Positions 6,469 to 15,769 are shown, counted from the stretch's first letter. The stretch: DNA of 64,000 nt from Gammaproteobacteria bacterium (GCA_041395725.1 JAWKZW010000001.1:1178001-1242000), one strand, 5' to 3'. Program-made: numbers and translations. The notes: a model not told the origin generated them from the sequence alone.

Positions 6469-7347
6469 TCACTGATCCAGTTCATCGGCAATCAGTTCCA
6501 GATACGCCGTCTCCAGCCTTTCGATAGCTCTGATATACCCCGCTGGATCGACAAAGGTTTCCGGATCATAAGCCTGCCCCGGCTGGTACTTGTCGTGCAT
6601 ATTGTACTGGCTGTTATGGGCTGCAACCCACACATCAACGTCCAGTTTTTTCTGCCTGTTGTAGGTAGTGGCGAAATCGACCGCGACATTGTCGTAGGTT
6701 GGCTCGACGACCAGGTGCTTACCACCGTTGATGGTGCCCATATTGATGATCCCCACATTGTAGTCACGACCTTGCTCATTCACCTGGAAGGTATAGCTTG
6801 AGCTGCCCTCCGTATGACCCGGATGCTCGTGCACGGTGATGCGCAGGTCACCAAGCGTGATGATGTCATCCTGACGAATGATGCGGTCCACTGCCACCGG
6901 CGCGAAGCTCTCACGGCCGCCGAAATGGGCATCGCTGAACCCGCCGTCTTCCAGCACGCGAGCGTCCTCCGGTGTGGCCCACACCTCAGCACTGGTAATC
7001 TGCTTGATCTCCGCCATCGCCGCGGTGTGGTCCCAATGGGCCTGCATGGTAAGGATGATGCGCACGTCTTCCAGGCGGAATCCCAGCGATTCGATGTTGT
7101 TCCTGATGAGCGTGGTGGAATCTGCCAGCCCCGTGTTGATAAGTATATGGCCTTCCTCAGAGGTAATCAGGAAGACGCTCAGATCCTGCAGGCCCACAGC
7201 ATAAAGGGGCCCGATGATGCGGAACGCCGGAAAGGGTGTGACCCAGCCCGCCGGTGGATCATTCTGAGCGTTGACCAGCGGTGTCAGAAACAGCCCAAAG
7301 CACAGGGTCAGGGCTGGAATAAGGTGGCAAATAGTGCGTTTTGGCAT
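6469..7347 (-). CDS. Subclass B3-like metallo-beta-lactamase-fold hydrolase with a Gln zinc-site variant
   Basis: Secreted zinc hydrolase of the metallo-beta-lactamase superfamily (292 residues, signal peptide ending NAQ). The overall plan is that of B3 enzymes: SVFLITSEEGHILINTGL, RIILTMQAHWDHTAAM, HPGHTEGSSSYTF and VWVAAHNSQY. The first zinc motif reads QAHWDH instead of HxHxDH, so the first His is Gln, as in GOB-type enzymes. The other ligands (H, D, H, the HPGH histidine and the AAH histidine) are present. It may hydrolyse beta-lactams or be an environmental hydrolase of other lactones or lactams; context gives no hint. Confidence 0.85.
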   Translation of the reverse strand: MPKRTICHLIPALTLCFGLFLTPLVNAQNDPPAGWVTPFPAFRIIGPLYAVGLQDLSVFLITSEEGHILINTGLADSTTLIRNNIESLGFRLEDVRIILTMQAHWDHTAAMAEIKQITSAEVWATPEDARVLEDGGFSDAHFGGRESFAPVAVDRIIRQDDIITLGDLRITVHEHPGHTEGSSSYTFQVNEQGRDYNVGIINMGTINGGKHLVVEPTYDNVAVDFATTYNRQKKLDVDVWVAAHNSQYNMHDKYQPGQAYDPETFVDPAGYIRAIERLETAYLELIADELDQ

Positions 7348-7670
7348 AGCGAGTCCTCTTCTTAGTGCAGGTTAATGCGGGAAGGATTATTCTGGCCTGC
7401 TGTGGCTACAATCTACGCGCTAGCCTGGCTTAGTGCAATGGCATTCGATGTTGGCCCTTTTCATGCATGATTGTTCAGTCAACCCTGTCATTGTTTGAAA
7501 TACCGCTACGGGACCACTAAGCTATTTCGTCTACTACAAAAGGTACCTTTTCAACAGCCGGCCAGGCGCAATCACTGCAAATCTCCCTGCATAGGCAGAA
7601 ATACCACTGTGAAAGCGCCTCGCTCCAGCAATTTATGCAATGATTGCAAAACAACCGACAGCACAAGAAT
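7348..7670. other. Intergenic region between divergent genes
   Basis: About 320 bp between the divergent B3-like hydrolase and zinc metalloprotease genes, so promoters for both should be here. I see no confident operator or RNA. The hexamer repeat begins at 7671. Confidence 0.5.
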
Positions 7671-7730
<60 letters not shown>

Positions 7731-7746
7731 ATCATAAGGATTAGAC

Positions 7747-10200
7747 ATGCATTCCCCAAGTTTACTCTCCCGGTCAACCGTTACCGCTCGCGGAGCCTTT
7801 CTGCGAGCCCTGCTGGCCTTGATACTGTTATCAGGCTTAGCTCCCGCCCAGGCACAGGACTTGCCGGCTATCAGCAGCACCGTAGCCGATGCGACGGCCA
7901 TGGAGGGTTATTTCAACCTTTACTGGGACGAGAGCACAGGCAAACTGTACTGGGAGATCGACAAACTCGATACCGAGTTTCTCTACCAGGTCTCCATGGG
8001 TTCCGGGCTGGGCTCAAACCCCGTGGGCATCGACCGCGGCCAATTGCGGGGCACCTATGTATTGTCCGCCCAGCGGGTCGGGCCACGGGTACTGCTGGTC
8101 GAACCCAACTACCGCTACCGGGCGACCAGCGACAATGCTCTGGAAGTGCAGGCCGTGGAAGATGCTTTCGCGCCCTCGGTTATCTGGGGATTCGATATTG
8201 TCGCCGTCACCGGCGACAGCGTTCTGGTGGATGCCACCGATTTCTTTCTGCGTGATGCACGGGATGTGATTGGCCAGATTGCCCGAAGCGGCCAGGGCAG
8301 CTTTTCCCTGAGCAGTTCGCGCAGCGCCATTTACCTGGACAACACCAGGGCCTATCCGGAAAACGTGGAAGTCGAGGCGATGCTGACCTTCACCAGCAGT
8401 AACCCGGGCAATCTCGTGAACGCGGTAGCGGCCACCGGCAACGCCATTACACTGCGCCAGCATCACTCCATCGTTAAACTGCCGGACGACAATTTCAAGC
8501 CACGCATCGCGGATCCTCGTATTGGAACCAACGGCCCAACAATTCAGGATTTTGGCACCACAATCGACACTGACATGCAGGTACGTCTGGTAGCCAGGCA
8601 TCGGCTGGAGAAGGCAGATCCTGCCGCGGCTCGCTCCGAAGCGGTTGAACCGATCATTTATTATGTCGACTCCGGTACACCGGAGCCCATCAAGAGCTCC
8701 CTCATCGAAGGCGCTTCCTGGTGGAACCAGGCCTTCGAAGCAGCGGGCTTCATCAACGCGTTCCAGGTGCGGGAACTGCCCGAGGGCGCCGACGCCCAGG
8801 ATGTGCGCTACAACATGATCCACTGGACCCATCGTCGTACCCGGGGCTATTCCTACGGCGGTTCGGTACAGGACCCGCGCACCGGGGAAATCATCAAGGG
8901 GAACGTCAACCTGGGCAGCCTGCGGTTGCGACAGGACTACCTGCATGGTCAGGGCCTGGTCCCGGCATTCGACTACCTGGCCGAGGTGGCCAACGACACG
9001 ACGGCATCGGTCAACATGGCCCTGGACCGCGTGCGACAGCTATCCGCCCACGAGGTAGGCCACACTTTGGGTTTCCCACACAACTACCTGTCCAGCGCCT
9101 ACGGGCGTGAGAGCGTCATGGACTACCCGGCACCTTTGGTCGAAATCGACGAGGACGGCCAGATTGATCTGTCCAATGCCTACGTTCAGCGTATCGGCGA
9201 ATACGACAAGCTGGCCGTGCGCTATGCCTACGAGCAGTTTGCTCCCGGCGCTGACGAGGCTGAAGAACTCGCAAAAATCGTGCAGGAAAGCCTGGACCGC
9301 GGCCTGCTGTTCATGGCGCACGATAACAACAACTTCGTCGGGGCCGGTCACCAGTTTGCCGGTGTGTGGGACAACGGTGACAACCTGGTCGATCACCTGA
9401 AACACGAAATCGAAGTGCGCCGCATCGGCCTGGAAAATTTCAGCGAGGCGGTCATCCGCGAAGGCGAGCCGCTCTCCAACCTCGAGTTCGTCCTGCTGCC
9501 TCTGTACATGCACCATCGTTTCCAGCTCAACTCCGCGGCTCAGAGCATCGGCGGTGCGGACTACAGATACGCTGTGCGGGGTGACGGGCAGATCCCGTTC
9601 ACCATTATCGACGGAGAAGAACAGCGCGATGCCCTGGAAACCGTGCTATCCACGCTGAGCCCCGAGTTCCTAGCATTGCCACCCTCGCTACTCCAACTGC
9701 TTCCGCCATCTGCCTACCGATACACCAGCGGTGAACCTTTCCCTGGCCGCACAGGGTTGCTGTTCGACCCCCTGGGCGCCGCCGAGGGCTCGGCCATTCT
9801 CACCGTAGAATCCATTCTGCACCCGGCACGCATGGCGAGGCTGGTGGCTTACGGCAGCATGGGAGACTACCCGAGTCTGGAAGAAGTCGTCGCGCGCTTG
9901 CTGGCAGTAACCTGGGGCGCCGAAACACCAGATGATGACTATCACGTGCAAATTCTCCACGTCGCTCAGCGCACGACCCTTAATGAACTGATGGAACAGG
10001 CCGCCAATCCCGCTAACGCAGGCAAAGTAAAAGCCGTGCTGGCCAATGGACTTAACCAGTTAGCCAACGCGCTCGAAAGCAGAGGCAATCCAAACGCCCA
10101 TCAGGCCTCAGCCGCGGCGGATATTCGACGCTGGCAGCGGGACCCGGCCAGCGTGATATCCGGACCGGCTCTGCGCATGCCCCCGGGTGATCCTATCTGA
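7747..10200 (+). CDS. Secreted zinc metalloprotease of the DUF5117/DUF4953 type
   Basis: 817-residue exported zinc-dependent peptidase-like protein. A signal peptide (LRALLALILLSGLAPAQAQ) is followed by a DUF5117-like region (FNLYWDESTGKLYWEIDKLDTEFLYQ, IDRGQLRG, VLLVEPNYRYRA). The catalytic region around residue 434 reads HEVGHTLGFPHN, the extended HExxHxxGxxH zinc motif of metzincin-like enzymes, followed by the conserved VMDYPAP. The C-terminal third is helical. Start ATG 7747 has AAGGA 7 bp upstream. Homologues are abundant in marine Proteobacteria and Bacteroidetes, and the substrate is not known. The tandem hexamer lies in its leader. Confidence 0.9.
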   Translation: MHSPSLLSRSTVTARGAFLRALLALILLSGLAPAQAQDLPAISSTVADATAMEGYFNLYWDESTGKLYWEIDKLDTEFLYQVSMGSGLGSNPVGIDRGQLRGTYVLSAQRVGPRVLLVEPNYRYRATSDNALEVQAVEDAFAPSVIWGFDIVAVTGDSVLVDATDFFLRDARDVIGQIARSGQGSFSLSSSRSAIYLDNTRAYPENVEVEAMLTFTSSNPGNLVNAVAATGNAITLRQHHSIVKLPDDNFKPRIADPRIGTNGPTIQDFGTTIDTDMQVRLVARHRLEKADPAAARSEAVEPIIYYVDSGTPEPIKSSLIEGASWWNQAFEAAGFINAFQVRELPEGADAQDVRYNMIHWTHRRTRGYSYGGSVQDPRTGEIIKGNVNLGSLRLRQDYLHGQGLVPAFDYLAEVANDTTASVNMALDRVRQLSAHEVGHTLGFPHNYLSSAYGRESVMDYPAPLVEIDEDGQIDLSNAYVQRIGEYDKLAVRYAYEQFAPGADEAEELAKIVQESLDRGLLFMAHDNNNFVGAGHQFAGVWDNGDNLVDHLKHEIEVRRIGLENFSEAVIREGEPLSNLEFVLLPLYMHHRFQLNSAAQSIGGADYRYAVRGDGQIPFTIIDGEEQRDALETVLSTLSPEFLALPPSLLQLLPPSAYRYTSGEPFPGRTGLLFDPLGAAEGSAILTVESILHPARMARLVAYGSMGDYPSLEEVVARLLAVTWGAETPDDDYHVQILHVAQRTTLNELMEQAANPANAGKVKAVLANGLNQLANALESRGNPNAHQASAAADIRRWQRDPASVISGPALRMPPGDPI

Positions 10201-10234
10201 GACTGATGCGGAAACTGGGCAGCACCAAAGCAGA

Positions 10235-10294
10235 CTGCGAGATAAAGGAAATGGAGAAAGCATACCGATCTCCATTTCCCTTTATCACTCGCAG
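10235..10294. repeat. Long imperfect inverted repeat downstream of the metalloprotease
   Basis: The left arm CTGCGAGATAAAGGAAATGGAGA (10235 onward) pairs with the right arm TCTCCATTTCCCTTTATCACTCGCAG (to 10294) around an 11-nt loop, with only small bulges. It begins 35 bp after the stop at 10200. Transcribed, it would be a strong hairpin, but no T-run follows, so it may be an RNA-processing or attenuating element rather than a classical terminator. Confidence 0.55.
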
Positions 10295-10454
10295 ACAGGG
10301 AAGCCGGGTAATTTCGCGAAATTAACAAACAGGGAGCCACAGACCAGGGAAGCTCTGATTATTTCCCGTGATGCGCTGATCTTTTGGCTGTTTTATGGGG
10401 ATTCGAATATTCCTCAATCGAACACCCCGTCACCGATCAAACATTCAAAAGACC

Positions 10455-11141
10455 TTACAACGGTAACTCAAGGTGCCAGGTTAATCGTATCTGGTCTTTC
10501 ACCCTTACGACACCGGCAAGAGAAAACGGCTGAATACCAAAGTCGGATTGCAACACTTCAATCGCTCCATCAAAAACAATCCTGTCGATTCGCCGCTCAA
10601 CCAGCACGGTCAGTTCTACGGGAACAGCCGGGGACAGATCCCCGCGTAATTGCAGATCGCCCGCAATCATCACTGCTGTGATCCCTTTTTCTTCGGTCGG
10701 CATTATCTCAGCGTCTGCCGATACGAAGCGCAAGGTCGGATTCTGTGTCACGTTCAGGATGTCGGGGCCACGAATTCGTTCCAACGTGGCCAGTCGGGCT
10801 TCCTCTGGTGGAATCTTTTTTGTAAATCCAGCCAGTCGATAGGCCCGTTCGCTGTCCAGGATCAGCGAATCAGTCTGCACACTGATACGGATGGAGGAAC
10901 CGGCCAGGTTCTCCGGATCCAGAATCAGTTCTGCCTCCCATTCTGCCGCCAGAATGGCATGCCTGTGGCCAGCGAAACCTAGCAGGCCGGCAGTATCGGT
11001 GGTGATAAGAAAATGGGACTCCGGGGAATTCAGTTGATTCAGCTGATAGAACTGGCCATAGGTCACTTGCCAGGCACATAGACAAACAGTCCCAAGCAAA
11101 AAACCTAACAAACGAACTGGGTTTTTTTCGACCAAGATCAC
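10455..11141 (-). CDS. YceI-like periplasmic protein
   Basis: YceI-family beta-barrel, which in studied members binds isoprenoid lipids in the periplasm. Visible features are the N-terminal hydrophobic export signal (PVRLLGFLLGTVCLCAWQ), SHFLITTDTAGLLGFAGHRH, WEAELILDPENLAGSSIRISV, and LRGDLSPAVPVELTVLVE with the C-terminal FGIQPFSLAGVVRVKDQIRLTW. The GTG at 11141 is chosen because the signal peptide starts there, although the frame stays open upstream to 11369. It is the last gene of a three-gene minus-strand series (haem protein, barrel protein, YceI) that follows the predicted ECF promoter at 14320-14347. Confidence 0.8.
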   Translation of the reverse strand: MILVEKNPVRLLGFLLGTVCLCAWQVTYGQFYQLNQLNSPESHFLITTDTAGLLGFAGHRHAILAAEWEAELILDPENLAGSSIRISVQTDSLILDSERAYRLAGFTKKIPPEEARLATLERIRGPDILNVTQNPTLRFVSADAEIMPTEEKGITAVMIAGDLQLRGDLSPAVPVELTVLVERRIDRIVFDGAIEVLQSDFGIQPFSLAGVVRVKDQIRLTWHLELPL

Positions 11142-11221
11142 TCTCGTTTCACCCTTACTGAAAACAGACCTGACGCGACTCCGACTGATCACGCTGTCTT
11201 TTGCGATACGAAATAGATATT

Positions 11222-12139
11222 TCACTGAAAGGCCGTCCACCCCGGCCGCCAATGAAGCCCGAGGCGCACACTCCAGAAGTCCTGATTCCGTCGGGACAAT
11301 TCGGGCGGGCGTCGAATGTCCAGAGGCGTATAGGAAAATGCTGCCTGCAAAGTCCAGTTGTCGGCCCAATGATAAAGCGTCCCAACCGTAGCGGACTGAA
11401 TCGCGTCGTCCAGGTAGAGTTCGGCCCTATCAAGCACTTCGAAGACCCGCGCCTCAACGTTGACGAACGGGTGTATACGCGTATAAGCCAGTCCAAAATA
11501 AGGTTGCCAGCGGCCATCATGAGACAGACGAGAACCGATGAACTCCAGCCCTTCATGATCAAGTTCCATACTGTCATTTGAAGGTTCGCGACAACCAAAC
11601 GGGTTCCCCGCCGAGCCCGGCGGTGCCGAGGCGACATCGCGACTGCAGGTGATATCCCCCTGTGCCTCGCCGCGCAATGCAAATAACCGCACGGAGAGAT
11701 TCAAGGTCGAGGTGCGATACAGTGACTTTTGCAGAGCCAGACCAAAAACTTCGTCAGGTTTGCTCCCATTGATCTCCAGCGGTGGCGTCCACGACAGTTC
11801 CAGTTCGTACTCGCCAGGCAGCCCCAAATGGAAGCGCCCACGTCCGAACACCGGAGATTTATTCAGATCTTCGGACTTGAAGCCACCAAAGCCGACCTGC
11901 TGCTCCGCTCGGCTCAGATGTGGAATAGAACCAAGCTCGGCCGAAAACCGCATTACCCATGCTTGGGGATCAGTGGCGGGTGGTGCACCCAGATTCAGGG
12001 CTGCCGACAGGGTGTGGGCCATGGCCCACCCCTCCGGGCTGTCTAACGACACCTTCTCTGCTCGGGTCACAACCTCCTGCCCATTTGACTCCTGTGCGAA
12101 AACCGCCGAAATCAATAGAAACAGTATTGCCTTATTCAT
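11222..12139 (-). CDS. Predicted outer-membrane beta-barrel protein
   Basis: 305-residue exported protein with a short signal peptide (AILFLLISAVFAQESNGQ) and many alternating amphipathic strands (FHLGLPGEYELELSW, LNLSVRLFAL, WQPYFGLAYTRIHPFVNVEARVFEV, WTLQAAFSYTPLD, WSVRLGLHWRPGW). This is typical of an outer-membrane barrel. One loop holds a Cys pair (ITCSRDVASAPPGSAGNPFGC). I do not recognise a named family. It starts 23 bp after the stop of the haem-domain gene and is followed by the YceI gene, so the three are probably cotranscribed and may form one envelope complex. Confidence 0.75.
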   Translation of the reverse strand: MNKAILFLLISAVFAQESNGQEVVTRAEKVSLDSPEGWAMAHTLSAALNLGAPPATDPQAWVMRFSAELGSIPHLSRAEQQVGFGGFKSEDLNKSPVFGRGRFHLGLPGEYELELSWTPPLEINGSKPDEVFGLALQKSLYRTSTLNLSVRLFALRGEAQGDITCSRDVASAPPGSAGNPFGCREPSNDSMELDHEGLEFIGSRLSHDGRWQPYFGLAYTRIHPFVNVEARVFEVLDRAELYLDDAIQSATVGTLYHWADNWTLQAAFSYTPLDIRRPPELSRRNQDFWSVRLGLHWRPGWTAFQ

Positions 12140-12162
12140 CGAGTGGTCATCCGCTTACAGTT

Positions 12163-14148
12163 CTATTGCACAACAACGCCCACCTCCAGAGAATAAAGGA
12201 TGAAGTTGGCCGCGTCGGTGGCACAACTCAGCGAACCATTATCCGTACAGGCGGTCGGATTCCCGAAGGGCATTGAGCCATTGATAAAGCTACGTAATTG
12301 CTCGAACGACAAGGACTGGGCAAAGGACAGGGTCGGTCCCTGAAAGGTACCGTCCCCATCAAGTCCGTGACAGGTTGAGCAAACACCGATAAAAATGCTC
12401 TTGCCGCGCGCAATACTTATCTCCAGCGGACTGGGGTCCGGATCGGGATCGGGATCGGGATCGGGATCAGGGTCGGGATCGGGATCAGGGTCAGGGTCAG
12501 GGTCAGGGTCAGGGTCAGGATCAGGGTCGGGATCAGGGTCAGGGTCAGGGTCAGGGTCCGTACCAGGGTCGGCGGGAACCGGCATCACACTCAACAACGC
12601 AATATTGCCAAACGTCAATGGAGATTCACTGATCCGGGACAGCTCAATTTCAAACTGATCGGTAAAAAGGACCAGGCTGGGCAGATACAGAATCCCCTGA
12701 GGATTCAGAACAGCAGGCTGATTTCCCGCGCCGATACCTGGGCCATACTGATAGGACTCCTGTAGAGTAAACTGCAGCGTTTCCAGATCGAGGCTGAAAC
12801 TTAGATTACTCACCCCGACACCGGGCTCTTCCAGCACCGGGACATTTAACTCGGTGACGGTTTCATTCAGTACCGCATAAGGCAGTGCCTGGGTGGGAAC
12901 TTGCGCAGAAAGACCATCATAGCGGGTCGGGCTGGAAATCTGCGGCAGCCCCTCACCATCAACTGACTGCTCTCCATTCAACGGCATCTGTTCGCGGCTG
13001 AAGGCGAAACTGGCCGGTCCTCCGACAAAATTCAGGGCCCCTTCCGGAAGCGGGACAAAGTTATCAGGAAGGATAAAATCAGGATCCAGACCAGTGAGGT
13101 TGGCAAATCTCTGGGTAGCAAGCAACAGAGTCAGACCGCTCGTATTGCCCGCCAGATTCTCTGTGAGAACAAATTCCTGAACAGGCTGGCCAGAAACCGA
13201 ACTGGTGAGCGCCACTCCAGCCAACCCACCATCATCAGGCCGGGATGTGACTAACTCTATATATTGAATGGAGCCATCTGAATTACTGAAAACTTCGTTG
13301 AACTCCCAGCCAAGCGGCTGCGGGTCAGGTGCGACTGCGTTTACCGCCAGCACCTCGATATTACCGAAGGTAAGTGGCGAGTCATCAACCAACGCCAGCC
13401 GAAGCTCAAAGCTGCTGGAATCGAACTGGAGACTGGGAATATTCAGCAACCCGTCAAAAGAAGCCGGCCGGCTACCTGCCGTAACTCCAGCACCGTACTG
13501 AAAAAAGTCTGTCAGTTGAAATTCCAGGTTTGCAAAGTCGACACTGAGGGTAAGGTAGAATATGCCCGCCCCTGTTACTTCAAGCACTGGAATATCCAGC
13601 TGGCTGGCAGAGAGATCCAGGCTCGCGTGAGGCTGCGCCTGATCCGGCAGGATGGCCTGAACACCGTCGAAACGGGTGGGTGAAGCACTTTGCGGCTGAA
13701 CGTCACCATCCAGTGACTGGCTGCCATTGAGTGGCAGTTGCCCAGGAGTATAGGTCAATTCATCTGCATCAACAGCGAAACTGAGCGTCCCTTCAACCCG
13801 GGGAATGAACCCGTCAGGAATGATGAAGTCCGGTGTCACGCCGGTAAGCAATGAGAAACGTTCTGTCGCCAGCAGCAGCTGCCGATCAGCGGTATCCCCG
13901 ATCAGATTTTTCTGAAAGACAAATTCCACAGGCAGCAAACCAGGCTCTGAGCTCACAAGCGTTTGTCCGCTCAGTTGCTGTTCGGATGACGACTCCGTGG
14001 TGAGTTCGATAAACTGAATGGTGCCGTCGGAGTTGCTGTAGATTTCATTGAACTCCCAAAGATGTGAACTGGCAAAAGCATTGTGCTGCAGTATCAGCAA
14101 TCCGAAAACAGTTACGCCATCTATAAGTCTTCTCAGTGTTCTTTGCAT
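12163..14148 (-). CDS. Secreted protein with duplicated domain, Asp-Pro tract and cytochrome c domain
   Basis: 661-residue exported protein. A signal peptide (MQRTLRRLIDGVTVFGLLIL) is followed by two tandem copies of a domain of about 250 residues, near residues 29-278 and 279-528. Each starts WEFNE(I/V)(Y/F)SNSDG(T/S)IQ(F/Y)IEL and ends with an IPSL...SPLTFGNI strand pair. Then comes an Asp-Pro repeat at about residues 528-570. A C-terminal class I c-type cytochrome domain carries CSTCH near residue 589 and an MPFGN motif that can supply the distal Met ligand. ATG 14148 is chosen for its signal peptide and GGAG upstream. A predicted ECF promoter lies at 14320-14347. Confidence 0.85.
   Translation of the reverse strand: MQRTLRRLIDGVTVFGLLILQHNAFASSHLWEFNEIYSNSDGTIQFIELTTESSSEQQLSGQTLVSSEPGLLPVEFVFQKNLIGDTADRQLLLATERFSLLTGVTPDFIIPDGFIPRVEGTLSFAVDADELTYTPGQLPLNGSQSLDGDVQPQSASPTRFDGVQAILPDQAQPHASLDLSASQLDIPVLEVTGAGIFYLTLSVDFANLEFQLTDFFQYGAGVTAGSRPASFDGLLNIPSLQFDSSSFELRLALVDDSPLTFGNIEVLAVNAVAPDPQPLGWEFNEVFSNSDGSIQYIELVTSRPDDGGLAGVALTSSVSGQPVQEFVLTENLAGNTSGLTLLLATQRFANLTGLDPDFILPDNFVPLPEGALNFVGGPASFAFSREQMPLNGEQSVDGEGLPQISSPTRYDGLSAQVPTQALPYAVLNETVTELNVPVLEEPGVGVSNLSFSLDLETLQFTLQESYQYGPGIGAGNQPAVLNPQGILYLPSLVLFTDQFEIELSRISESPLTFGNIALLSVMPVPADPGTDPDPDPDPDPDPDPDPDPDPDPDPDPDPDPDPDPDPDPDPDPSPLEISIARGKSIFIGVCSTCHGLDGDGTFQGPTLSFAQSLSFEQLRSFINGSMPFGNPTACTDNGSLSCATDAANFILYSLEVGVVVQ
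12437..12560 (-). repeat. Asp-Pro coding microsatellite-like tract
   Basis: A hexanucleotide-type tract (GGGATC/GGGTCA units on the plus strand) encodes about 20 Asp-Pro pairs in the minus-strand haem protein. The units vary between GATCCC-, GACCCT- and GACCCC-like codons, so it is an interrupted repeat. It probably forms a stiff, acidic linker between the duplicated domain and the haem domain. Confidence 0.9.
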
Positions 14149-14470
14149 TATTATTCTCCAGCGGACTGATAACCGAGAGCTATTGGGATCAGGCTTTTCT
14201 TGCGGGAGATCTTTGGCCAGGAACCTTAAAGGCCACTTGCCCCAGACCCTCTGACACATCTTGAGAAAGCTACAGAAAGCCTCATTCCCACATTGAATAA
14301 CCGAACATTACGAAACGTTAATGCCAGGAAATGGCTAAATGGTTCAGAAGACAGGATCTCGATATCTGACTATCACGCTGTGACTTTCAGATAGAAATAG
14401 CAGGGAGGTTTTTTCTATGGTCCTTTAACGCTAAATTACGTACCAGACCGTTAAATCAGAAAAGCGTTTC
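14149..14470. other. Leader and promoter region between the protease and haem-protein genes
   Basis: About 320 bp containing the predicted ECF promoter for the haem-protein operon at 14320-14347 and a leader of about 165 nt. The upstream frame at 14149-14259 continues open but lacks an export signal, and I treat it as non-coding. Confidence 0.5.
14320..14347 (-). promoter_or_regulatory. Predicted ECF-sigma promoter of the haem-protein operon
   Basis: Read on the minus strand: CTGAACC (14347-14341), 15 bp, GGCATT (14325-14320), then AAC. The two boxes and their spacing are identical to those upstream of the ECF sigma factor gene (17106-17133). The AACC core of the -35 box is typical of ECF promoters. 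Confidence 0.65.
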
Positions 14471-15769
14471 TTATAAGGAAGGGAACTGGTCAGGAACTTC
14501 GCTACCGTAAGACTTTACTTCCTTCCCGAGGTTGCCATTGTTGACATCTATAAGCCGATGGTGAATATCGTCACCACTGAGGCCGGGGTTCTCCTGCAAA
14601 AGAAGGGCTGCGTAACCAGCAATCTGTGCAGCACCAAGGGACGTGCCCGAAACAAAGTTGTAGCTGTTGTTTGGCAGCGTGGTAAGCACGTTGGTGCCGG
14701 GAGCAAAAACAGGCTGATCTGACTGGCGCCAGGAATCAGATCCTTTGCTGGTGACCGCTATCACGCCAAGCATTGATGCCGGAAACGATACGGAGGCAGA
14801 ACTGTCATCTTCCTTTGTGGCCGCTATTACCACAATATCTTTGCTCAACGCCTCTTCGATCAACATTTCAACAATTCTGTCGTAAGGACCGCTCAGACTT
14901 AAATTGATAATGTCCACCTCGTCCGCCATCGCTCGATTAATCGCCAGGGCCAGGGTAAAACTGTTGCATATCGCTTCAAGCTTGCCTTCAGCACGAGGCC
15001 AACACGCCTTCAAGCCGGCTATCTTGGCTCCGGGCGCCATACCCGCAATGCCGGTATCGTTGTTAACATGAGCGGCGATGACTCCGGCAACCGCAGTACC
15101 GTGCATATCTTGTGAATACCCAGGAGAAACATCTTCCACAAAGTTTTCACTGAAGGCGATCTGACCAGCCAGGTCCGGATGGTCTTTTTCAATCCCTGTG
15201 TCCACGACTGCGATCAGGATACCTTTGCCGGTCGTGCGTGAATGCATCAACGGAAGATCGAAATACCTGGCTGAGGATTGAAGCTCAAAGTAGGGATCAT
15301 TGGGCGGCGCAGAGAGAGTTGAAAAGACCCCCAGCCGTTGCGCCGTCACCACTTCGGGGTCGCTCAACAAATCGGCGATCACCTCATCAGCTGATTCACC
15401 CTCCTGGATCTGCAATACGGCACAATTGATATCTATCTCCGACATCCACCAGTCAGTCAGATAGGTGAGTCCGTGCCTGCTGGCTATCTCCCTGGCGACA
15501 CGCTGATTCCAGGTGGCATCTCTACTGTATCCTCGAGACCGGTACATATTCATCCTGGAACCAGACGCCATATTACTGCCCGGCCTCCCCCGGTGAAGCA
15601 CCAGAATAATCTTTTCGGCATCCTCTGCGCGCCCTGAAAAAAGCGCTTCTGTCTGCCCTGGGCCGGATTGTTCGGCACCGAGAACCGTGCCCGCCGCCAG
15701 GCCTGCGCAAAGCAACAGCAGGGTTAAACAATGGCACAAGTTACGTATCAGGAACATCGCAACCCTCAT
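14471..15769 (-). CDS. Subtilisin-like serine protease (S8) of the sigma operon
   Basis: 432-residue exported S8 peptidase. A signal peptide (HCLTLLLLCAGLAAGTVLGA) and a prodomain of about 140 residues precede the catalytic domain. The triad is visible: Asp in IAVVDTGIEKDHPDL, His in DMHGTAVAGVIAAH, Ser in SGTSLGAAQIAGYAALL. Asn in VVIAATKEDD is not obvious at the oxyanion site. Its ATG overlaps the stop of the anti-sigma gene (ATGA), indicating translational coupling. A protease encoded in a sigma/anti-sigma operon may process the anti-sigma factor or envelope targets; this is inference. Confidence 0.9.
   Translation of the reverse strand: MRVAMFLIRNLCHCLTLLLLCAGLAAGTVLGAEQSGPGQTEALFSGRAEDAEKIILVLHRGRPGSNMASGSRMNMYRSRGYSRDATWNQRVAREIASRHGLTYLTDWWMSEIDINCAVLQIQEGESADEVIADLLSDPEVVTAQRLGVFSTLSAPPNDPYFELQSSARYFDLPLMHSRTTGKGILIAVVDTGIEKDHPDLAGQIAFSENFVEDVSPGYSQDMHGTAVAGVIAAHVNNDTGIAGMAPGAKIAGLKACWPRAEGKLEAICNSFTLALAINRAMADEVDIINLSLSGPYDRIVEMLIEEALSKDIVVIAATKEDDSSASVSFPASMLGVIAVTSKGSDSWRQSDQPVFAPGTNVLTTLPNNSYNFVSGTSLGAAQIAGYAALLLQENPGLSGDDIHHRLIDVNNGNLGKEVKSYGSEVPDQFPSL

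Noticed and set aside
12395..12658. A plus-strand frame with a Gly-Ser repeat across the Asp-Pro tract
   Set aside because: Mirror of the minus-strand Asp-Pro tract; no start context or homology.
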